Shown: one piece after another, positions 1 through 8,202 of the stretch
Numbering within the stretch: position 1 is the stretch's first letter
Layout of the letters: every line of letters begins with the position of its first letter
Assembly (NCBI GenBank): GCA_900753295.1
Contig: CAADYQ010000164.1
Span: 1 to 12,627 of the forward strand
DNA: 12,627 nucleotides
Origin: Clostridia bacterium
GTDB taxonomy: Bacteria; Bacillota; Clostridia; Oscillospirales; CAG-272
Direction: 5' to 3'
Notes under the pieces: model-generated
The model's database searches: none
The model's input: only the letters and a program-made list of their open reading frames with translations
What the model was told of the DNA's origin: nothing
Program-made: the position numbers and the translations under genes

Positions 1-1
1 C

Positions 2-871
2 AGCCGCCACATAATGCGGCGCGCGTGCGTCATGGCGCGAATAAATGCGCCATCTGTCGTCCCCGAGCTGCAGCGCGGGACTGTCGCCGAGCATATCCAT
101 GTTAGCTTCCCAGAGGGAGCGGATGGTCCCGACGTCCTTCCAGTATCCGCTGAATGGATATGCGTACATTTTTTCTCCCGCGGCGAGCATGGCGGGGATA
201 ACATTTTTACCGAAGTCGTTGCTCGACTTTTCATCCGCCTCGTCCGCGCGGAGATATTTGAAAAGCATTTCTTTATTAAAGATGTAAATTCCCATCGACG
301 CCTTGGAGCTGTCCGGATTTTTCGGCTTTTCCGAGAACTTCACTATACGGTCGTCATCATCCGTAGTCATGATCCCGAAGCGGCTCGCCTCCTCAAGCGG
401 GACCTCAATAACGGCAATGGTGCAGTCCGCGCCCTTCTTTTTGTGCGCGGCAAGCATTTTGGAATAATCCATCTTGTAGATGTGATCGCCGGAAAGAACA
501 AGAACATAATCCGGATCGTATCTGTCGATAAACTCGATGTTCTGATAAATGGCGTTTGCGGTGCCGCGATACCAGTCGGCGGATTTCTTGCCCTGATACG
601 GCGGGAGGATCTTTACTCCGCCGAACGTGCGGTCAAGGTCCCACGGCAGACCGTTGCCGATGTAATCGTTGAGCAGGAGCGGCTGGTACTGCGTGAGCAC
701 ACCTACCGTGTCGATCCCGGAATTGACACAGTTTGAGAGGGTAAAGTCGATAATGCGGTATTTCCCGCCAAACGGAACGGCGGGCTTAGCGAGCTTTGAG
801 GTCAGCGCGTAAAGTCTGCTGCCCTGCCCGCCCGCAAGCAGCATGGCAACACATTCTTTTTTTCTGTACAT
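2..871 (-). CDS. glgC: Glucose-1-phosphate adenylyltransferase, C-terminus cut by the window edge
   Basis: Makes ADP-glucose and pyrophosphate from ATP and glucose-1-phosphate, the committed step of bacterial glycogen synthesis, in the cytosol. The first 290 codons are present; the family is usually about 380-420 residues, so the C-terminal beta-helix lies beyond the left edge. Visible nucleotidyltransferase motifs are the N-terminal LLAGGQGSRL (residues 11-20), KPAVPFGGKYRIIDF (29-43), WYRGTANAIYQN (100-111) and the LSGDHIYKMDY metal/sugar-site motif (126-136). The ATG at 871 is preceded on the minus strand by a GAAAGGAAAG stretch about 10 nt upstream. It lies 53 nt downstream of glgB on the same strand with no terminator between, so the two are probably co-transcribed. 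In many Firmicutes glgD and glgA follow, but neither is visible here. Family assignment is secure. Allosteric properties cannot be read from this part. Confidence 0.96.
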   Translation of the reverse strand, partial: MYRKKECVAMLLAGGQGSRLYALTSKLAKPAVPFGGKYRIIDFTLSNCVNSGIDTVGVLTQYQPLLLNDYIGNGLPWDLDRTFGGVKILPPYQGKKSADWYRGTANAIYQNIEFIDRYDPDYVLVLSGDHIYKMDYSKMLAAHKKKGADCTIAVIEVPLEEASRFGIMTTDDDDRIVKFSEKPKNPDSSKASMGIYIFNKEMLFKYLRADEADEKSSNDFGKNVIPAMLAAGEKMYAYPFSGYWKDVGTIRSLWEANMDMLGDSPALQLGDDRWRIYSRHDARAPHYVAA

Positions 872-924
872 ACCAAAAACTTTCCTTTCTTGTTCTTTCG
901 TTGTTATATGATCCTGCATATTTA

Positions 925-2919
925 TTATAATTCATCCTCACCTTCGGTATGACCTGCCGGAGGTATCTTATCGCCGTCTTGCGTATTTTTTTCTTTTTTC
1001 TTTGCCGGCAAAAGTCTCTCGCGCCTCAATATCAGAGCGCCGAGCGGCGGTACGCGAAGGGTGACCGAGTACTCCCTGCCGTTCCACGGCGTATCCTCAG
1101 CCGCGATCTCGCCTTCGTTGTGAACGCCCGAGCCGCCGTAGCGCGCGTCATCCGAGGATATCAGCTCGCGGTATACCGCCAAAGCCGGAACACCCACGCG
1201 GTAATCCTCATACGCGTTCGGCGTGAAATTGAGCAGTACGAGCAGCTCGTCCCCGTTCGCGGCGCGGCGCAGGAAGGTAAGAAGGCTCTGATCTTTGTTA
1301 TCGGCGTCGATCCACTCAAAGCCCTCCCACGATGTATCACGCTCCCACAGCTCATGCGAGGCAAGATACAGGTGGTTCAGCTCGGCTGCAAATAACTGTA
1401 ACTTTGCATGCGAATCATAATCGAGCAGGAACCATTCGGTCTGTCCGGCATAGTCCCACTCGCGGAACTGCCCGATCTCGCACCCCATAAAGAGCAGCTT
1501 TTTGCCCGGATGCGTCATCATATATGCCAAAAAAGCGCGCGTCCCCGCGAATTTCTGCCAGTAATCGCCCGGCATGCGGTCGAGCAGCGACTTTTTGCCG
1601 TGTACCACCTCGTCATGCGACACGGGAAGGATATACCGCTCGCCGAATGCGTACATCATGGAAAACGTCAGCTTTTCATGATGGTATTTTCTGAATATCG
1701 GGTCTGTTGAGGCGTATGCGAGCGCATCGTTCATCCAGCCCATGTTCCATTTGAAGGAGAAGCCCAGCCCTTCGTTTTCAAACGTGGTGAGATTCCCCCA
1801 CGCGGTTGATTCCTCGGCTATCATCATAACGCCCGGATAAAAATGCGCCATCGTGCCGTTGAGCTTGCGGAAAAACGCTATCGCCTCAAGGCACCGGTTG
1901 TCGCCGTAGACATTGGGTATCCATTCCCCCGGCGCACGGTCATAGTCGAGATAAAGCATTGACGCAACGGCGTCAACGCGAAGTCCGTCAACGTGATATT
2001 TTTCAGCCCAGAAGCAGGCGTCCGAGACAAGGAAGCACTCCACCTCGCACCTGCCGACATCAAAGCGGCGGGTCCCCCAACCGGCGTGCTCCATACGGTC
2101 GGCGCCCTGATATTCATAAAGCGGCTTACCGTCGAATTCGTAAAGCCCGTGCGCATCCTTGGGGAAATGCGCCGGCACCCAGTCAAGAATAACGCCCACT
2201 CCCGCCTCGTGCATCGAATCAACAAAGCCCATAAAGTCCTCGGGAGAGCCGTGTCTTGCTGTCGGTGTGTAGTATCCGGTGACCTGATAGCCCCACGAGC
2301 CGTCAAACGGATATTCCGTTATAGGCAACAGCTCAACATGCGTATATCCCATCTGCTTTACATACGGCGCAAGCTCGCGCGCCAGCTCGGAATATGAAAG
2401 CACGCTGCCGTCGTCATGGCGCATCCATGAAGAGAGTTGCAGCTCGTAAATATTTATCGGTCGGTCGGTCATGCGCGCGTCGGGACGCGCCGCCATCCAG
2501 CCGCCGTCATGCCACTCGTGCTCCGGTATGCCGTACATGAGCGACGCGGTATCGGGCGGGCACTCCGCCGCAAATGCATACGGGTCGGCTTTGTAAAGCC
2601 GTCTGCCGTCGGCAGCGGTAATAAGATATTTATACCGTGCGCCGCGGTGAAAGCCCTCGCCCTTTCCTTCAGCCTCCCATACGCCGCCCTCGCTTATGCG
2701 CGTCATGGCAAGCGTACCCTGCCAACCGTCAAAATCACCCGTAACGGCGACTGCCGCGGCATCCGGCGCCCATACGCGGAATACAAATCCGCCGTCGATA
2801 GGATGCGCCCCGAGATATTCGTACGCGCGGAAATTCGTCCCCTGGTGAAAGAGATAAACCGGAAGCTCCGCCTCGTTTCGTGCGGTGTTATTTTCTTTTT
2901 CAGATCTCAAAGTTGCCAT
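925..2919 (-). CDS. glgB: 1,4-alpha-glucan branching enzyme (GH13)
   Basis: Cuts alpha-1,4-glucan chains and re-attaches them as alpha-1,6 branches in glycogen. The 664 residues show an N-terminal CBM48-like beta domain (about 40-130, with FVFRVWAPDA and TGDFDGW), the GH13 barrel (about 155-550) and a C-terminal beta domain (about 555-635). Conserved GH13 regions are DWVPAHF (246-252), GLRVDAVA with the nucleophile Asp316, IAEES with the catalytic Glu369/370 pair, and PVSHDE with His435-Asp436. Arg314 and the Asp/Glu/Asp triad are intact, so it should be active. After the beta domain the protein carries a charged tail of roughly 33 residues (RERLLPAKKKEKNTQDG onward) that is not part of the catalytic fold. 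The ATG at 2919 has GGAGGG (2926-2931) six bases upstream. It is the first gene of the operon, ahead of glgC. Confidence 0.97.
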   Translation of the reverse strand: MATLRSEKENNTARNEAELPVYLFHQGTNFRAYEYLGAHPIDGGFVFRVWAPDAAAVAVTGDFDGWQGTLAMTRISEGGVWEAEGKGEGFHRGARYKYLITAADGRRLYKADPYAFAAECPPDTASLMYGIPEHEWHDGGWMAARPDARMTDRPINIYELQLSSWMRHDDGSVLSYSELARELAPYVKQMGYTHVELLPITEYPFDGSWGYQVTGYYTPTARHGSPEDFMGFVDSMHEAGVGVILDWVPAHFPKDAHGLYEFDGKPLYEYQGADRMEHAGWGTRRFDVGRCEVECFLVSDACFWAEKYHVDGLRVDAVASMLYLDYDRAPGEWIPNVYGDNRCLEAIAFFRKLNGTMAHFYPGVMMIAEESTAWGNLTTFENEGLGFSFKWNMGWMNDALAYASTDPIFRKYHHEKLTFSMMYAFGERYILPVSHDEVVHGKKSLLDRMPGDYWQKFAGTRAFLAYMMTHPGKKLLFMGCEIGQFREWDYAGQTEWFLLDYDSHAKLQLFAAELNHLYLASHELWERDTSWEGFEWIDADNKDQSLLTFLRRAANGDELLVLLNFTPNAYEDYRVGVPALAVYRELISSDDARYGGSGVHNEGEIAAEDTPWNGREYSVTLRVPPLGALILRRERLLPAKKKEKNTQDGDKIPPAGHTEGEDEL

Positions 2920-2962
2920 AAACAGCCCTCCGACCTCTCTTTATATACACTTCTACACTTTA

Positions 2963-2990
2963 ATTATACAACTTTTTTTAGTTTAGTCAA
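2963..2990 (-). promoter_or_regulatory. Sigma-A promoter of the glgB-glgC operon
   Basis: Read on the minus strand, a TTGACT -35 box (2985-2990) is followed after 16 nt by a perfect TATAAT -10 box (2963-2968). Transcription should start near 2956, giving a 5' leader of about 37 nt that includes the GGAGGG ribosome binding site at 2926-2931. It is divergent from the ABC operon promoter about 100 bp away. Function is inferred from match to consensus and position. Confidence 0.8.
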
Positions 2991-3017
2991 TATATTTTTC
3001 CCGCGTGAGCCGAATTT

Positions 3018-3056
3018 ATTTGCCCCACGCTGCGTGTACGCACATTTTCGGCAAAT
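3018..3056. repeat. Inverted repeat between two divergent promoters (possible operator)
   Basis: ATTTGCC at 3018-3024 is complementary to GGCAAAT at 3050-3056. A second short dyad, TGCG (3031-3034) and CGCA (3039-3042), lies inside it. The element lies between the two -35 boxes of the divergent glgB and ABC promoters. It has no T-tract after it in either direction, so it is not an obvious terminator. It could be a regulator binding site or chance. No regulator gene adjoins it. Confidence 0.3.
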
Positions 3057-3086
3057 TCACAAAGTCCTCAAAGTTATATCAATCCC

Positions 3087-3115
3087 TTGACACGTGGGCA
3101 GTTTATAAATATAAT
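3087..3115 (+). promoter_or_regulatory. Perfect-consensus sigma-A promoter of the ABC operon
   Basis: TTGACA at 3087-3092, a 17-nt spacer, and TATAAT at 3110-3115: both hexamers and the spacing match the textbook consensus exactly. The expected start of transcription is near 3122, leaving a leader of about 33 nt before the TTG start at 3156 with GGAGGA at 3142-3147. No activator should be needed for basal activity. Confidence 0.88.
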
Positions 3116-3155
3116 AATACATATGGATTAAAATTACTACCGGAGGAAAAGAGTT

Positions 3156-4232
3156 TTGATCGAAGTTCGTAATCTGACAAAAAAATACGGCGATCATCTT
3201 GCCGTGAACGATCTTTCCTTTACGATCGAAAAGGGCAAGATCTACGGATTGCTCGGGCCGAACGGCGCGGGAAAATCCACAACGATGAATATCATCACGG
3301 GATGTCTTGCGGCGACCTCGGGAAGCGTGCTCATCGACGGGCACGATATCTTTGAGGAGCCGCTCGAAGCCAAGCGGCATATCGGATACCTGCCCGAGCA
3401 GCCGCCGCTTTACACCGACATGACTGCCGCCGAATACCTTGATTTTGTTGCGCACGCCAAGGGAGTTCCCTTTGATGCGGCTCTCCGTCAGGTAAAGGAG
3501 GTAATGCAGCTCACCGGCATTGAGGATGTTTCCGACCGCCTTATGAAGAACCTTTCAAAGGGCTACCGCCAACGTGTGGGTATAGCGCAGGCAATGCTCG
3601 GGGACCCGGACGTGATAATACTTGACGAGCCCACGGTCGGTCTTGACCCCAAGCAGATAATAGAAATACGCGACCTTATCAAAAAGCTCGGCACCATAAA
3701 AACGGTGATACTGAGCAGTCACATTCTTGCCGAGATCAGCGCCGTGTGCGATCACGTTATGATAATTTCGCACGGCAGGCTCGTGGCAGACGACTCGATA
3801 GAAAATCTTGAGGATTCGGTCAACCGCGCCAACGACCTTACGATAAAGGTGCGCGGAAAAGCCGCCGATGTACGCGCAGTCCTCTCCGGCGTCAAGGGCA
3901 TCATTTCCGCGGAATGCACCGAGGACGGCGGAGTCGTATCGGCAATGCTCAAGACCGAAAAGAACCGCGATGTGCGCGACGATATATTCTTTGCATTTGC
4001 GGAGCGCCGTATGCCCGTGATAGAGATGGTCTACCGCGTGCTGACGCTTGAGGATATATTCCTTGCACTGACCGACGAGAAGAACGCGCCCGCCGACGAT
4101 GTCCCGGCACCTGCGGAAAAGCCGCGCCGGCATCTCTTCTCACGCAAAAAAGAAGAAAAAGGCGCCCCGGAGGACGACTACACGCCGCAGTTCGGCTCCG
4201 CGGGTAACGAAAGTGAGGATGACGACAAATGA
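3156..4232 (+). CDS. ABC transporter ATP-binding protein, GldA-like
   Basis: Cytosolic ATPase subunit that powers the membrane complex encoded by the next three genes. The 358-residue protein has Walker A GPNGAGKST (34-42), the Q-loop Gln82 in LPEQPP, signature LSKGYRQR (133-140), Walker B VIILDEP (153-159), the D-loop around Asp164 and the switch His189 in SSH, all intact. A regulatory C-terminal region (about 220-305) is followed by a highly charged, probably disordered tail from about residue 306, with RRHLFSRKK and an Asp/Glu-rich end. Such tails are not required for ABC ATPase activity. The start is a TTG with GGAGGA eight bases upstream; no upstream ATG fits the ribosome binding site. 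Its stop overlaps the permease start by four bases (ATGA). The GldA-like assignment rests on the family plus the operon; the substrate is unknown. Confidence 0.93.
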   Translation: MIEVRNLTKKYGDHLAVNDLSFTIEKGKIYGLLGPNGAGKSTTMNIITGCLAATSGSVLIDGHDIFEEPLEAKRHIGYLPEQPPLYTDMTAAEYLDFVAHAKGVPFDAALRQVKEVMQLTGIEDVSDRLMKNLSKGYRQRVGIAQAMLGDPDVIILDEPTVGLDPKQIIEIRDLIKKLGTIKTVILSSHILAEISAVCDHVMIISHGRLVADDSIENLEDSVNRANDLTIKVRGKAADVRAVLSGVKGIISAECTEDGGVVSAMLKTEKNRDVRDDIFFAFAERRMPVIEMVYRVLTLEDIFLALTDEKNAPADDVPAPAEKPRRHLFSRKKEEKGAPEDDYTPQFGSAGNESEDDDK

Positions 4233-5092
4233 GCGCAATATTCAAACGCGAGTTCAGATCTTACTTCAACAACATGACGGGATATATTTTTCTCGCCGTG
4301 ATATTTGCCTTTACCGGGATATTCACCACCGCCATAAACCTGCGTTCGCAGTCGGCGAGCTTTGAATACGTCCTCGGCAATATAACGATAATATTCATGC
4401 TCATCGTTCCGGTGCTTGCAATGCGTTCGATAGCGGAGGAAAAGCGCTCGCGCACCGACCAGTTACTTTATTCGCTCCCCCTGCGCACGGTAGACGTTGT
4501 GCTCGGTAAGTATTTTTCGATGGTATTTGTGCTGCTCATCGCCTGCGTTGGCATGGGATTTGTACCCGTGATACTCAGCCTGTTCGGCATCGTCCGCTAC
4601 GGGACTTGCTATGCGGCGCTTCTCGGCTTCTTCCTGCTCGGCGCGGCGCTCATTGCGATATGCATGTTCATGTCGTCGCTGACCGAAAGCCAGATAATCG
4701 CCGCCGTCACGAGCTTCGGCGTCGTGCTTGCACTCTATCTCATGAACGGACTTTCCTCCCTCATCCCCTCCTCCGCCATCGGCTCGTTTATAGCCTTTAT
4801 ACTTGTCGGCGCGGTGCTGGGACTCGTCCTGCGCGCACTCACGCGCGACTCGCTCACCGGCGTTATCGGCGCCTGCGTCGTGATAGTCCCGACATGCATA
4901 GTATACCTCGTAAAGAGCGATCTGTTTGCGGGACTTTTCCCCAAGATCATCTCATATCTTGCGGTATTCGACCGCTTTGACAGCTTCGTGACCGGCATTT
5001 TTGACCTCACAGCCGTGGTATACTATCTTTCAATTATTGTTTTCTTTGTATTTCTGACCGTCCAGTCGCTTGAAAAGCGCCGCTGGAGCTGA
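4229..5092 (+). CDS. ABC-2 type permease, GldF-like
   Basis: Integral membrane subunit of the transporter. The 287 residues contain six or more hydrophobic segments (about 17-37, 48-66, 97-122, 127-150, 155-175, 185-205, 215-235 and 255-280). The cytosolic loop after the second helix carries RSIAEEKRSRTDQLLYSLP, the conserved coupling region of ABC-2 permeases that contacts the ATPase. The C-terminal region, with a final helix ending in SLEKRRWS, is typical of the GldF branch. The ATG overlaps the ATPase stop codon, so translation is probably coupled; GAGGA at 4215-4219 lies nine bases upstream. With the ATPase and the next two proteins it should form one complex. Direction of transport is presumed to be export, as for other ABC-2 systems. 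The cargo cannot be deduced. Confidence 0.9.
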   Translation: MSAIFKREFRSYFNNMTGYIFLAVIFAFTGIFTTAINLRSQSASFEYVLGNITIIFMLIVPVLAMRSIAEEKRSRTDQLLYSLPLRTVDVVLGKYFSMVFVLLIACVGMGFVPVILSLFGIVRYGTCYAALLGFFLLGAALIAICMFMSSLTESQIIAAVTSFGVVLALYLMNGLSSLIPSSAIGSFIAFILVGAVLGLVLRALTRDSLTGVIGACVVIVPTCIVYLVKSDLFAGLFPKIISYLAVFDRFDSFVTGIFDLTAVVYYLSIIVFFVFLTVQSLEKRRWS

Positions 5093-5106
5093 GGAGGTGC
5101 CGAAAA

Positions 5107-6567
5107 ATGAACGAACAGAAAAACACTCAGAAAAGCGCACGCTTCAAAAATATAAAGGCGGGCGGATACACCGTTGTGATGTCGGTCCTGCTGCTTGCCG
5201 CGCTTATAGTCGTTAACCTTATCGTAAACGCCCTTCCCTCCGGGATCACTAAGCTCGATTCCAGCACGTCCAAAATGTATACCCTCTCGGAGACCACCGA
5301 AAAATATATCTCGGAGCTTTCCGAGGATATAACCCTCTGGTTCATCTGTCCCGGCGGGCAGGAGGACACACAGCTTGCCGCATTCCTGAACCGCTATGCC
5401 GAGCTGTCGCCGCGCCTCACGCTCCGCGTTGCCGACCCGATAGCCGACCCCGATTTTATCTCCAAATACACAGAATCACAGCCCTCCGAGTACAGCGTTA
5501 TAATCGAAAGCGCACGCCGCTCCAAGGTAGTCGATTACAATGATATGTACTATTATTACAACAGCCAGTACGGTAAGCTCTCGGCATCCGAGTATAAGAT
5601 GTACACACAGTACGGACTGAGCGCAGACCCGTACTTTGACGGCGACAATCAGCTCACATCGGCAGTCGAATACGTCACCGCGGAAACGCTGCCGACACTT
5701 TACACGCTTGCCGGTCACGGAGAAGCGGAGCTTTCCGACACGCTCTCCTACTACTTCGGTCTTTCCGGCTTTGAGTCAAAGACGCTGAATATCGCGCTTG
5801 AGGGCGATACCATTCCCTCGGACTGCTCATGCATTCTTATTTATGCCCCCAGCCTCGATCTGACCGACGCCGAGCTTGCCAAGCTGACATCATATGTTGC
5901 CGGAGGCGGACACATCTTCTATATCAGCGCCTCGACCTCCGCCGCGCCCGATAACTTTGCTGCGCTTGCCGCGCAGTACGGACTGCAGGGACTGTACGGC
6001 ACCGTTAACGAGGGCAATTCCGGCTCATATTACCCCGGGACCTCGTACTATATTTATCCCACGGTTTCCGCCACGCACTCCTCGGTATCTATGATCTCCC
6101 AGGGCTCCTACCGTCTGCTCAGCGGTCAGTCGCACGCTATAACCGCTACCGAGACGCTTCCCGACGGCTACACCGTGACAGAACTACTCACCACAAGCTC
6201 CAAGGGCTACCTCAAGACAGCCGACGGGACGCAAACGGATCCCATCGCGCTCAGCATCGCCTCGGCGTCCGAGAACGAGACCACCGGCGCGCGCATGGTA
6301 TGGCTCGCGTCTCCCCAGATGGCAAGCGATACATTCATCAACGCCACCAACGGCGCTAACCTCTATTGCGTCATAAACATGCTCACATGGCTCTGCGACA
6401 GCTTCCGCTCCTCCCTGCCGGAGATATCTGCGGTCGATATTTCCTCGCCTGCGCTCACGGTCTCCGAGTCGTCCGCTGGCATATGGGGATTCATCTTCAT
6501 CTTCCTTATCCCGATAGCCGTAGCCGCAGCCGGTCTTATCCGCTGGACGCAGAGACGCAAGAAATAA
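5107..6567 (+). CDS. GldG-like ABC auxiliary membrane protein
   Basis: The 486-residue protein has one N-terminal membrane helix (about 20-43, followed by LDSSTSKMYTLSE, the typical start of the extracytoplasmic domain), a large outer domain, and a C-terminal helix (about 457-478) ending in RWTQRRKK. This is the arrangement of the GldG/ABC_transp_aux family, whose outer domain resembles a degenerate glutamine-amidotransferase-like fold. LYTLAGHGEAELSD near residue 200 is the family's recognisable segment. In Bacteroidetes GldA/F/G is tied to gliding, but Firmicutes carry the genes without gliding, so the name indicates homology, not function. AGGAGGTG (5092-5099) overlaps the permease stop and lies seven bases before the ATG, a strong site. 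Confidence 0.88.
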   Translation: MNEQKNTQKSARFKNIKAGGYTVVMSVLLLAALIVVNLIVNALPSGITKLDSSTSKMYTLSETTEKYISELSEDITLWFICPGGQEDTQLAAFLNRYAELSPRLTLRVADPIADPDFISKYTESQPSEYSVIIESARRSKVVDYNDMYYYYNSQYGKLSASEYKMYTQYGLSADPYFDGDNQLTSAVEYVTAETLPTLYTLAGHGEAELSDTLSYYFGLSGFESKTLNIALEGDTIPSDCSCILIYAPSLDLTDAELAKLTSYVAGGGHIFYISASTSAAPDNFAALAAQYGLQGLYGTVNEGNSGSYYPGTSYYIYPTVSATHSSVSMISQGSYRLLSGQSHAITATETLPDGYTVTELLTTSSKGYLKTADGTQTDPIALSIASASENETTGARMVWLASPQMASDTFINATNGANLYCVINMLTWLCDSFRSSLPEISAVDISSPALTVSESSAGIWGFIFIFLIPIAVAAAGLIRWTQRRKK

Positions 6568-6585
6568 CGATCTTAAAATCCCAAG

Positions 6586-8067
6586 ATGAAAAAGAAAAGC
6601 AGAAATCTTATAATAATGGCGCTGGCTCTCGCCATACTTGCGGGCGCTTACTTCACGTGGCGCGCCGTCGGCGGCAGCGGTGACGGAACTGACACCTCCG
6701 GCGGTGATACGTCATACAGCGTCGGCGCCGTTGATTACAAAACGCTCTCGTTTGTGAGCGTGAGCCGCCGCACCGAGCCGGAGAGCGAGGGCGGCGAGCC
6801 GGGCAGAATCGAATTTGAATTCCGCCTCAATGAAGGCGGCTCGGCGTGGCTCTGGTCCGAGGATGAAAACGTCCCGCTCGACAACGAGCAGTTTGCGGAC
6901 ATGGCAACTGCCGTAAGCTCGCTCACTTCCCCGTACCGGCTCGAAGGCATCAGCACCGCCGAGCTTTCAAAGTACGGTCTTGACGACCCCGAAATAACGC
7001 TCACCTTTACCGATGACAACGGAACGCACCGCTTTTACATCGGCGCAAAAAGCAGCTTCAACGGCGCGAATTACTTCTGCAACGATGACAAAACCACCGT
7101 GTATACGGTATCATCGTCTGTCGCCGAGACATTCCGCTTCGGTATTTTCGACCTGATAAAGGCGGATGAAGCGCCGACGATGAACGCCTCCGCGCTCACC
7201 TCTCTCGAATATACCGAGGGAGACCGCAAGCTGTTGTTCACCTACTATGCCGACGGCAAGGCAAGCGACTATACCGGAAAATACAACTGGTACGTAAGCG
7301 AAAACGGCAGCAGTGAAACGCCCGTTGCCTCCGACATCGGCAAAGCGCTCACATCGGCGCTCACCGCCATCGACCTTGACAATGTTGTCTCCTATAACAA
7401 CGCGCGCGACAGCGAGTACGGACTTGACGCCGGAGCGCGGCTCGTGCTGAAGTATATAAAGACCACCAAGGTCACAGATTCCTCTACCAATATCGAAAAG
7501 GAAGTAAAAACCCCGGCGGAATATGTCATCTGCATCGGCAAGAGCGAGGACGGAACGGTCTACGCGCGGCCGGAAGGCTCGGCGCTCACGGTAAAGCTCT
7601 CCGCACAGGAGACATTCCGCAATGTGACCGCCGACAACACCCGCGTGCTGCGCGCCAATGAGCTTGTGCTTCCCGATTATTCGCGTATCGACAGCATGAC
7701 CTTTACCTGCGGCGGCAAGACGCTTACGGTCAAGGTAACCCATGGAGAGGACGGCAGCGTGTCGTACAGCGCCTCCGGAGACGGAAGCCCTGACAGCGAA
7801 ACGCTCGATGCGCTGCTCGGCGCACTTGCCGATGCACGCACGACCGCTTTTGCGTCCGACCTTGACCGCGATCCCGCGTCAGGAAGCGACACCGTGTTCA
7901 GCGTTGCCTTTGTATTCAATACCGGCGGCAGTGTGAACGCCACGCTCGCACTCTCACATTACAGCGAAAATTATTACCTTGTATCGTTCATGAGTGACAG
8001 CGACAGACTTATCACCGCAGACGGTCTTAAGGCGCTTACAGATGCCTTTGACGCCTGTGTAAAATAA
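6586..8067 (+). CDS. DUF4340 domain-containing membrane-anchored protein
   Basis: A 493-residue protein with a basic N-terminus (MKKKSRN), one membrane helix (about 8-26), a Gly/Ser/Thr/Asp-rich linker (about 30-45), and a large extracytoplasmic region with repeated alpha/beta units typical of DUF4340. One example is the segment around YGLDDPEITLTF (near 130). DUF4340 proteins regularly sit next to GldG-like genes and are probably an outer-face partner of the transporter; no enzymatic role is known. The gap to the GldG-like gene is 18 nt and holds no clear Shine-Dalgarno sequence (CGATCTTAAAATCCCAAG), unlike the other genes here. Translation may rely on coupling or re-initiation. It is the last gene of the operon, with hairpins starting six bases after the stop. 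Confidence 0.85.
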   Translation: MKKKSRNLIIMALALAILAGAYFTWRAVGGSGDGTDTSGGDTSYSVGAVDYKTLSFVSVSRRTEPESEGGEPGRIEFEFRLNEGGSAWLWSEDENVPLDNEQFADMATAVSSLTSPYRLEGISTAELSKYGLDDPEITLTFTDDNGTHRFYIGAKSSFNGANYFCNDDKTTVYTVSSSVAETFRFGIFDLIKADEAPTMNASALTSLEYTEGDRKLLFTYYADGKASDYTGKYNWYVSENGSSETPVASDIGKALTSALTAIDLDNVVSYNNARDSEYGLDAGARLVLKYIKTTKVTDSSTNIEKEVKTPAEYVICIGKSEDGTVYARPEGSALTVKLSAQETFRNVTADNTRVLRANELVLPDYSRIDSMTFTCGGKTLTVKVTHGEDGSVSYSASGDGSPDSETLDALLGALADARTTAFASDLDRDPASGSDTVFSVAFVFNTGGSVNATLALSHYSENYYLVSFMSDSDRLITADGLKALTDAFDACVK

Positions 8068-8072
8068 AAAAA

Positions 8073-8123
8073 GAGGTGCTGTTGAAAACCCGGTCAAAAA
8101 ACCGATGTTTTTAACAGCACCTC
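8073..8123 (-). terminator. Long hairpin with U-tract for minus-strand transcripts
   Basis: GAGGTGCTGTT (8073-8083) pairs perfectly with AACAGCACCTC (8113-8123). The stem continues through a G-T pair and four A-T pairs, and CGGT (8091-8094) pairs with ACCG (8101-8104) at the tip. Read on the minus strand the hairpin is followed by seven T's and then ATTTT, so it should terminate the SPETG-protein transcript. On the plus strand the hairpin is followed by AAAAAG, so it is a poor terminator for the ABC operon although it may protect the mRNA end. Confidence 0.8.
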
Positions 8124-8161
8124 AAAAAGTTCCGGCGTTCAGCCGCGACAAATGTTATTGT

Positions 8162-8202
8162 GGAAGTAAAAAACTCATTCCGAGTTTTTTACTTCCGTTT
8201 TT
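8162..8202 (+). terminator. 15-bp hairpin terminator for the ABC operon
   Basis: GGAAGTAAAAAACTC (8162-8176) is the perfect complement of GAGTTTTTTACTTCC (8182-8196), with a 5-nt ATTCC loop. GTTTTT follows on the plus strand, making this the likely terminator of the operon that ends at 8067. On the minus strand the hairpin is followed by ACAATAAC with no T-run, so minus transcripts should pass through it to the hairpin at 8073-8123. Confidence 0.75.

Noticed and set aside
14..736. Plus-strand open frame of 240 codons
   Set aside because: Antisense shadow of glgC; the minus-strand frame contains the full set of nucleotidyltransferase motifs.
1993..3090. Plus-strand open frames opposite glgB and its promoter region
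   Set aside because: They are shadows of a GC-rich coding frame with intact GH13 motifs; the last one runs into the divergent promoters.
3555..4133. Minus-strand open frame of 192 codons inside the ATPase gene
   Set aside because: Antisense to a gene with complete Walker motifs; no ribosome binding site or recognisable domain.
3156..8067. Gliding motility machinery
   Set aside because: Only the GldA/F/G-like parts and DUF4340 are present; none of the other gliding genes appear, and this set is common in non-gliding Firmicutes.
8073..8196. Mobile element or small CRISPR array
   Set aside because: The two hairpins are unrelated in sequence, there are no repeated units with spacers, and their positions between convergent genes fit terminators.
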